From NCBI RefSeq assembly GCF_000275845.1, contig NW_006766903.1, positions 6,039 to 70,038 of the forward strand: 64,000 nt of DNA. Direction: 5' to 3'. The DNA comes from Dichomitus squalens LYAD-421 SS1 (lineage: Eukaryota > Basidiomycota > Agaricomycetes > Polyporales > Polyporaceae). Positions 58,619-64,000 of the stretch are shown in pieces. Position numbers and translations under genes: made by a program. Each line of letters begins with the position of its first letter. Position 1 is the first letter of the stretch. The notes beneath the pieces were generated by a model. It worked only from the letters and a program-made list of their open reading frames with translations. It did no database searches and was not told where the DNA came from.

Positions 58619-60269
58619 ATGAAACATATCTTCCGTCGTCGGTCGAAGGAGCCTACAGTGCATTGGCAGCGACGAGACTCTAGCATGCCGTCGGTGCGTT
58701 TCGTTGCGTGCGCGCAGAGATCGCTTGATGCTGATCCACTTGACTACCAGGCGCGTGCGGCCTTTCGTGAGCGCACAGTGACGCTACTCCCTTCGCCATC
58801 TGCCTCTGGGCCGGCTCCTGCGGTCGCAACTGCAGGTAGCGCTGTGCATTCCCCTCCGCGTGCACCGGCGCCACTACCTCCGTCCGCACGAGAACCAGCG
58901 TCCGAGCTCAGTTACGTGGGTGAACGGGCTACTCAATCAGCTGGTCGCGCGCACCCTGTCGCCGCCGACCCGCAGGCTAAGCAACATCCTGATAGCGCTA
59001 CATGGCGCGCTCGCGCACACATGGTTCTCACGAGTTCGCGCGAATGTACTCCCCCGCCCTTTCCTCCCTCCGAATCGTCTGGTGGTCCCGGCGATCTTCC
59101 TACGGATGTCGGCGCCCCCGAAAGCTTGCCTTTCGTTGTCTACCGCAGGCACGAGGAGTTCTGGTTCGAGGACGGGAACGTCATTGTCGTGGCGCGCGGC
59201 GGCGTCGGATTTCGCGTTTACAAGGGCGTTCTTTGCGAAGCGGGAACTGCTTGGGGGCCAATGTTCAGCAGGCATGATGGGCCGATGCACGAAGGCGTCC
59301 CAGTCATCTCTCTCACGGATGACCCTGGAAATCTTACTCTTGTGATGAGGAGACTCATGCCGCCCCAAAGGTGCGTTTGCTAGCTCCAGTATGCATATGC
59401 TCCGTATCTCTACTAATGGCGCAACCTTGCTGTGCAGAATGGGCGCCGCTCCTCCAAGCTTTCTTGACATCACGACCCTGTCCGCATGCGTTCGACTCGG
59501 GTTCAAATACGGGATGGACACGTTGATCACGCATTGTCGGGACTTCCTACTAGACCTATTTCCTTGCGATTTTGACGAATGGCTGGACCTGGAAGGCCGC
59601 AAGTTCTTGCGCACACTAGAGGAGCGGGCAGAGTTCCTCGTTCCCCTTGTCAATCTAGCGCATCTGTTACAGTACTGGTACTTCGTGCCCGCCGCCCTTC
59701 TTCTCGCATGCACGGTTCCAGAGGCCCAGCTTGTCAGTGGGTTTGATTTACCCGACGGGACGACCGAGCGGCTCTGCGCCGAGGACTACGCTCGCGTGGC
59801 GCATCTCCATAGCGAGCTGAGAGCGCGGCTGCCAGTGATGCTCTGGGAGCTGCTCGACGAGTTTCACCCCCCTTCCACCTGCGTCAAAGGCCCAGGGGAG
59901 TGCAGCGCGAGTGTGAAGTCGCCCGTTGTTGCCCACGAGATCAGGGAGTGGGTGTTGTATTGTGCACGCAACAGTGCACATCCATTGCCGATGTGGGGAT
60001 GGTTGTCGGACGTGGTCTACCGGCAGGGTGTGTGCAGGGTGTGCCACGCCTGGCTGGAGAATGAATGGAAGGTGAAACTGAAGGAGGTCTGGCTGGAGCT
60101 GCCTGACATTCTTGGCCTTCGTGCCGAGTTACCCTATTGGCCCGAGCACGCCGACCCAGAGGCACTGACGTACTCCGATGCGGACGTGTCTGAGGACGCG
60201 GATAGGCCAATCAGCGAAGGCGGGCAAGAGGGGGCGGGTGACTCGTCGCGAAACCCGAGAGGTGTGTAA
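58619..60269 (+). CDS. BTB/POZ-domain protein 2
   Basis: Spliced product 527 aa, two exons (intron 59371-59437). It has a much longer N-terminus than its neighbours (about 170 residues, Pro/Ala/Ser-rich), then EEFWFEDGNVIVVARGGVGFRVYKGVL, ISLTDDPGNLTLVMR, and after the intron FLDITTLSACVRLGFKYGM, FDEWLDLEGR and VPLVNLAHLLQYWYFVPAAL. The C-terminal module is present (CVKGPGECSASV, GVCRVCHAWLENEW, LPDILGL) but the final VPGW is lost, and an acidic tail follows. Same exon boundary as BTB 1 (after the BTB core). Confidence 0.87.
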
Positions 60270-60346
60270 AAGCGTTCGCGGAATTAGTAGTATGGTATAC
60301 TCACTCAAACTCAGACCTAGACGAACGCTCTTTCGCTGGAGACCAT

Positions 60347-61601
60347 ATGGCATATGGAGCCCAAGACGCTCCTGCCGACCAGTCTGGTATAGACAGCGAG
60401 TCCGGAGGCGAGTGGCTGCATCTCGAACGCTCCACGCTGACGTGAGCTTTGATCCTCAGGAGAAGCAGCGGAGGATGCGCCTTCCTACGTTAGACCGGCG
60501 AGTGCTCCTGAGCTAGGCCAGCAGGCACCTCCCTACACGGAACCGGACCGTCCGCTGCACGTGATTCGTAAAGACGACGAATTCTGGTACGAGGATGGCA
60601 ACGTCATCCTCGAAGCTGGAGGAATCCACTTCCGCGTCTACAAGGGCATTCTCTATGCCGCTTCCACCAACGGCCACGATCCCGTTTTCGTCGAGATGCT
60701 AGACGGGCCGTTACCGCCGGACACGCAGTTATTCCAGCACGTACCGATCATCAAGCTCACAGACGATCCAGAGGACCTGCGGCTCGCTTTCAGAGAGATA
60801 ATGACCACCCGAAGGTAAGCCCCACTGGACATGAACCCTTTGCATCGTTCTGAGCGCTGACGTGGTGCCAGGCCCCGCGATCGGGAGAGCAGCGTGGTGC
60901 CCACCTTCGAACAGGTCGCCGCGTGGCTGCGGGTCAGTGTAAAGTACGATCTGTACGCACTGGTCATGAAGGCTTTACACGTCCTTCGGACACTCTTTCC
61001 ACCACACTTTGACGCCTGGTATCGCTCTACCACCATCCTCGATGATCATGAGAAGACACAGACGATCCCTTGGATCAACCTCGCCCAGCGGTTCGGAGCA
61101 TACCCGTTTCTCCCGGCGATGTTCATCAATTGCTGTGCCCTCTCTGAGGAAGAGCTCGCTTCGGGATTCAGGACGGCCGACGGCGCCACTCACTACCTCC
61201 CGCCAGAGGACCTCGTGCGCCACAGGAACCTCTCCCGCGAGCTCTGTAGCTCGGTCCCTCCCGCGCTGTACCGTGCATTGGAAAAGTTCACCTCTCTCTG
61301 CACCGAGCACCCAGATACCTGCTCCGCGGGCGTTGCGGCGGCCGCGCAGGATATCAAGGCGACGTTCTTCAGAGCCCCCGGCGTTCCCAATGACCCTTTC
61401 CCGCGCTGGGGCCGGTACTCTAAAAAGATGGCAAGGCACGGCGTGTGCGCAGAGTGCGAAGGCCTGCTTGAGAACAGGTGGAAGGAGGAGCTCGGAGCAA
61501 TTTGGAGTACGCTGCCTCAAATCATGAACCTTCAGCTCAGCGGGCAGCAAGTGCTGACCGGATCCGTCGACAGCCAGTTGCTGGATGGGGTTGTATCATG
61601 A
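60347..61601 (+). CDS. BTB/POZ-domain protein 3
   Basis: Spliced product 374 aa, three exons (introns 60387-60459 and 60815-60871). The BTB core reads DDEFWYEDGNVILEAGGIHFRVYKGIL, then IIKLTDDPEDLRLAFR; the second part has FEQVAAWLRVSVKYDL, LRTLFPPHFDAWY and IPWINLAQRFGAYPFLPAMF. The Cys module is kept (CTEHPDTCSAGV, GVCAECEGLLENRWK, LPQIMNL) with a shorter tail. The first intron uses a GTATAG donor and a CTGAC branch site, the only choice that gives an open start. It begins 77 bp after BTB 2 ends, so the two are tandem. Confidence 0.82.
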
Positions 61602-61724
61602 AAGAATAGCGCATTTACGAAGGTACAGAGCAGGATCGAGCAGGGATAGTCACTCACGTGGAGACTCCACGCGTAACGGAACGTCGAAGAAGTAGTAGTG
61701 AAGGAGTGTTTGCACTGTTCGTAG

Positions 61725-63035
61725 CTAACGCATGCTAGCATTATCAATTGATACCTGTTTTCGCGCTTCAGCCGATGGAGTGGTAAGAGAATACCCAAGC
61801 AGGCATCTGTACCTCTCAGGATGCAGCGTTTCTCGGTCCTCGGGCTGTACTGTTGCTGCCTCTTCCCAACCTGGAACCTCAATCCCTAGCAGATCCGGAA
61901 AGCGCTTCCACATGTCCGTGCGCCCCTTGTCGTCTCTGTCCTCGAGCATCTCGAGGCAATATGCGCAAAGACCAATGTTCTCTCCCCCTAGATAGGCTGT
62001 GTACTCGGCGAGAGGATTCCCAGAGATCAGAATTTCCATGCGTTGTTCAAGTCCGTACAACACCTTACGGAACGCGGCTCCGCACGACTCTGCAGTCTTG
62101 CACCCGGCAGAGACGGTTGGCTTGAAGCGACGGAAGACGCTGCCTACACTGGCCTTCCCGATTTCCGCTTGCGCCCGGATGCAGAGGCCGAGGTCTTCCA
62201 GTGTGAGATTCTCCTTGAAGCCGTCTTCCCTCTCAAAGCCGTCGACGATGTCAGATCCAAGCACCAAACAGGATACGAGCGCTGTAGGGAGGATCGACAT
62301 TTCCCCGGTGAGACGAGCGAGGTTGACCACGCCAATCGCCTCGACGGTGTAGAATCTTTCGGGAACCCATATGCGTTGGCTGCGCCACGTCCAGAAGTCG
62401 TCCGTGAAGTATTGTTTGAGAACCGCGAGCGACTGTTCGTACAGTTGCGGAATTTCGGACTTCTTTCCGAGGCGGACAGAGGCGGAGAGCTGGGCGAATG
62501 AAGGTGGTCCCTTCCCAGATAGACTACGGGAAGTAAGTCCGGTCACATCCAGGTGAATGTTACAGTTGTGTCTTACCTTGCGTCCTCCCTTGGCATATAT
62601 GCGCGCAATACATGCCGCAGATCCTCAGGAGAGTCGGAAAATTCGACGACTGAACAGGTGATGTTCTGCGTTTCATCGATACAGACGGCCCGAAGGGGGT
62701 GGTCCTGGACGGAGATGTCCTGAAAGACGGGGGAGTGGCCCGATAGGATTCCATTGTATACACGGAACTCTACGTCAGCTGCGAGCAGGATGACCGTTCC
62801 GTCGTCGAACCAGGACTCCCCGTCGCGCTTGAGAGCCTGGATATCGATAGCTCCCGTTCCGCCAGGTGGCTCGCCATTAGTCTCCGGCGTCCTCGAGCTT
62901 GGCCGTCTCCACAGACATCGTAGGCCCAGGGTCCGATGGGTTGAGAGAGTCGACGTCCATGTTCACACCATGCATTTGTTGTTCTGCTGGTTCTTCTTCT
63001 GTGCGAGCTCGTTTCCTTGTGACGCGGGAGGACAT
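61725..63035 (-). CDS. BTB/POZ-domain protein 4
   Basis: Spliced product 393 aa, three exons (introns 62912-62837 and 62576-62524). The N-terminus starts MSSRVTRKRARTEEEP, a likely nuclear signal. The BTB core is ESWFDDGTVILLAADVEFRVYNGIL with HSPVFQDI and VEFSDSPEDLRHVLR; then FAQLSASVRLGKKSEI, LKQYFTDDFWTW and VVNLARLTGEMSILPTAL. The Cys module (CKTAESC, GLCAYCLEMLEDR) ends LLGIEVPGW, followed by a divergent 45-residue tail. The first intron has a weak donor (GTGGAG) but a good CTAAT branch site and restores frame. It is closest to BTB 1 and convergent with BTB 3 (123 bp between stops). Confidence 0.8.
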
Positions 63036-63685
63036 GGTGTACGCACAGGTGAGTGGTCTGAAGCTCGTCCAGTGCGTCAGGCGGCCGGCGAAGAAGAAAC
63101 CGCGTGCGTGATAGATTCAGGTGCGTTATGCAACGCTTTCGGTGACTTCATAAGAAGTTCGCAGGGTTGGGTGACAATGCCCTCGCTCTGATTACACCGA
63201 AGGAAGAATAGAGTGGATTTCGTCTCACCTCTTGTGTTTCGGATGAGGATAACTTTGGAACCTTTGATCTTACTGAGGCAACACTCGAACTTCAGCGTCC
63301 GAAATTGCACGGCTAGCTATGTGATGAGAGGCGTTACTGAACGCCACAATATCCCCATTCATGGCAATCCCCAGCGTCTTTCAGTATTCCGGTTCATCGA
63401 ATCGAGACGTCCAAGCCTCCTACCTCCAGAGCTGACTTCGCTGTTGTCTGCTTGTGCCACTAAGAGGCAACACATATGGTCCTTGTCTGTTCGGGGCAAC
63501 AGGCTTGCATCGTCCGACATGAACGCCTTTCCCGATATTTGATCATGGCAAGCCCATCAAGAACGGTACAATCGGCGAACGGAACAGACAGCATCGCTCC
63601 GCCGCTATCATAGCTACCTGCGAAAGGCGGCGGTTGGTCAGTACAAGTATCATTCAGATGGAAGGTTTCCTCACGTCGTCGTCTC
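63036..63685. other. Spacer between BTB 4 and BTB 5
   Basis: No gene was recognised. It contains the BTB 4 promoter. Confidence 0.5.
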
Positions 63686-64000
63686 TCAAGGCAAGGGTTT
63701 TTCCGCCCCCCATCCAGGCACTTGAATGCGCAGGAGCTCCGGTAAACGGTCCCACATGCTCTGGCGCTCCTTCGAATGTCTGAGGTTCACTGCCTCCTTG
63801 CAAGCAGTGCAAACCGCTAACTTCTTATCCTTCAGCACCACGGTATAATTTTGGAAAGCGCCGCCGGCGATTAATTGGTCGACGTGTTCATCAAGGCCGG
63901 CCATTGCATCATGTAACGCCGCGGAGCACGTGTTGGACCTCGTACATCCGTTTGCCAGTCCACCATTGAACGCCCGGAGCATGACCGCAACGCCGGCCTT
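63686..64000 (-). CDS. BTB-family protein 5, C-terminal part only (cut by window edge)
   Basis: The frame is open to the window end. Only the C-terminal module is visible: CTRSNTCSAALHDAM, a helix, AVCTACKEAV, then MWDRLPELLRIQVPGW and a short tail. It aligns with the ends of BTB 1 and BTB 4. The BTB core itself must lie beyond the window, so this assignment rests on the shared C-terminal module. Confidence 0.7.
   Translation of the reverse strand, partial: KAGVAVMLRAFNGGLANGCTRSNTCSAALHDAMAGLDEHVDQLIAGGAFQNYTVVLKDKKLAVCTACKEAVNLRHSKERQSMWDRLPELLRIQVPGWGAEKPLP

Overview
The window is nuclear DNA of a filamentous basidiomycete, most likely a wood- or litter-associated Agaricomycete. The reasons are dense GT-AG introns of about 50-90 bp, many exons per gene, and protein families typical of mushrooms: HET, BTB/POZ expansions, a sesquiterpene synthase, a microsomal P450, DUF7702 membrane proteins, a fungal-type HNH nuclease and secreted serine beta-lactamase-like proteins. 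All gene models were spliced by hand. Where exon lengths are given they sum to a multiple of three.

Layout. 1-3.3 kb is gene-free with short tandem repeats. 3.3-8.6 kb holds an aspartic-protease pseudogene and two intact beta-lactamase-like genes, head to head on the arms of a 2.2-kb inverted duplication. 8.7-16.8 kb is a compact housekeeping block: TAH18-type diflavin reductase, a HET-domain gene (tail to tail), an SNase-like nuclease and an RluA-type pseudouridine synthase. 17.9-19.5 kb is a decayed HNH nuclease. 21.1 and 41.9 kb carry two DUF7702 membrane-protein paralogues. 24.4 kb has a small SnoaL-like gene with a strong TATA box. 25.8-27.6 kb is a nine-exon sesquiterpene synthase. 31.5-36.6 kb, all on the minus strand, has an F-box/WD40/UIM gene, a poorly resolved gene and the Arp2/3 subunit ARPC5. 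37.9-40.5 kb holds a convergent pair of paralogues of an unnamed family. 43.3-45.7 kb is a twelve-exon P450, 46.8 kb a tRNA-Val(UAC), and 47.7-51.8 kb has three lineage-specific proteins. 55.5-64 kb is an array of five BTB-domain paralogues, the last running off the window.

Functions. The TAH18 reductase would donate electrons to cytosolic Fe-S cluster assembly, ARPC5 belongs to branched-actin nucleation, and the F-box protein is a likely ubiquitin-ligase adaptor. The terpene synthase and the P450 could share a pathway, but 16 kb and several unrelated genes separate them, so a cluster is not shown.

The best candidates for something undescribed are: the convergent two-gene family (retroviral-gag-like helical N-terminus plus Gly/Ala-rich hydrophobic C-terminus); the BTB array with a shared Cys-pair/'VPGW' C-terminal module; the terpene synthase with its metal-binding motif on an 18-nt microexon and a C-terminal membrane segment; and the P450 whose oxygen-activation motif sits on a 14-nt microexon.
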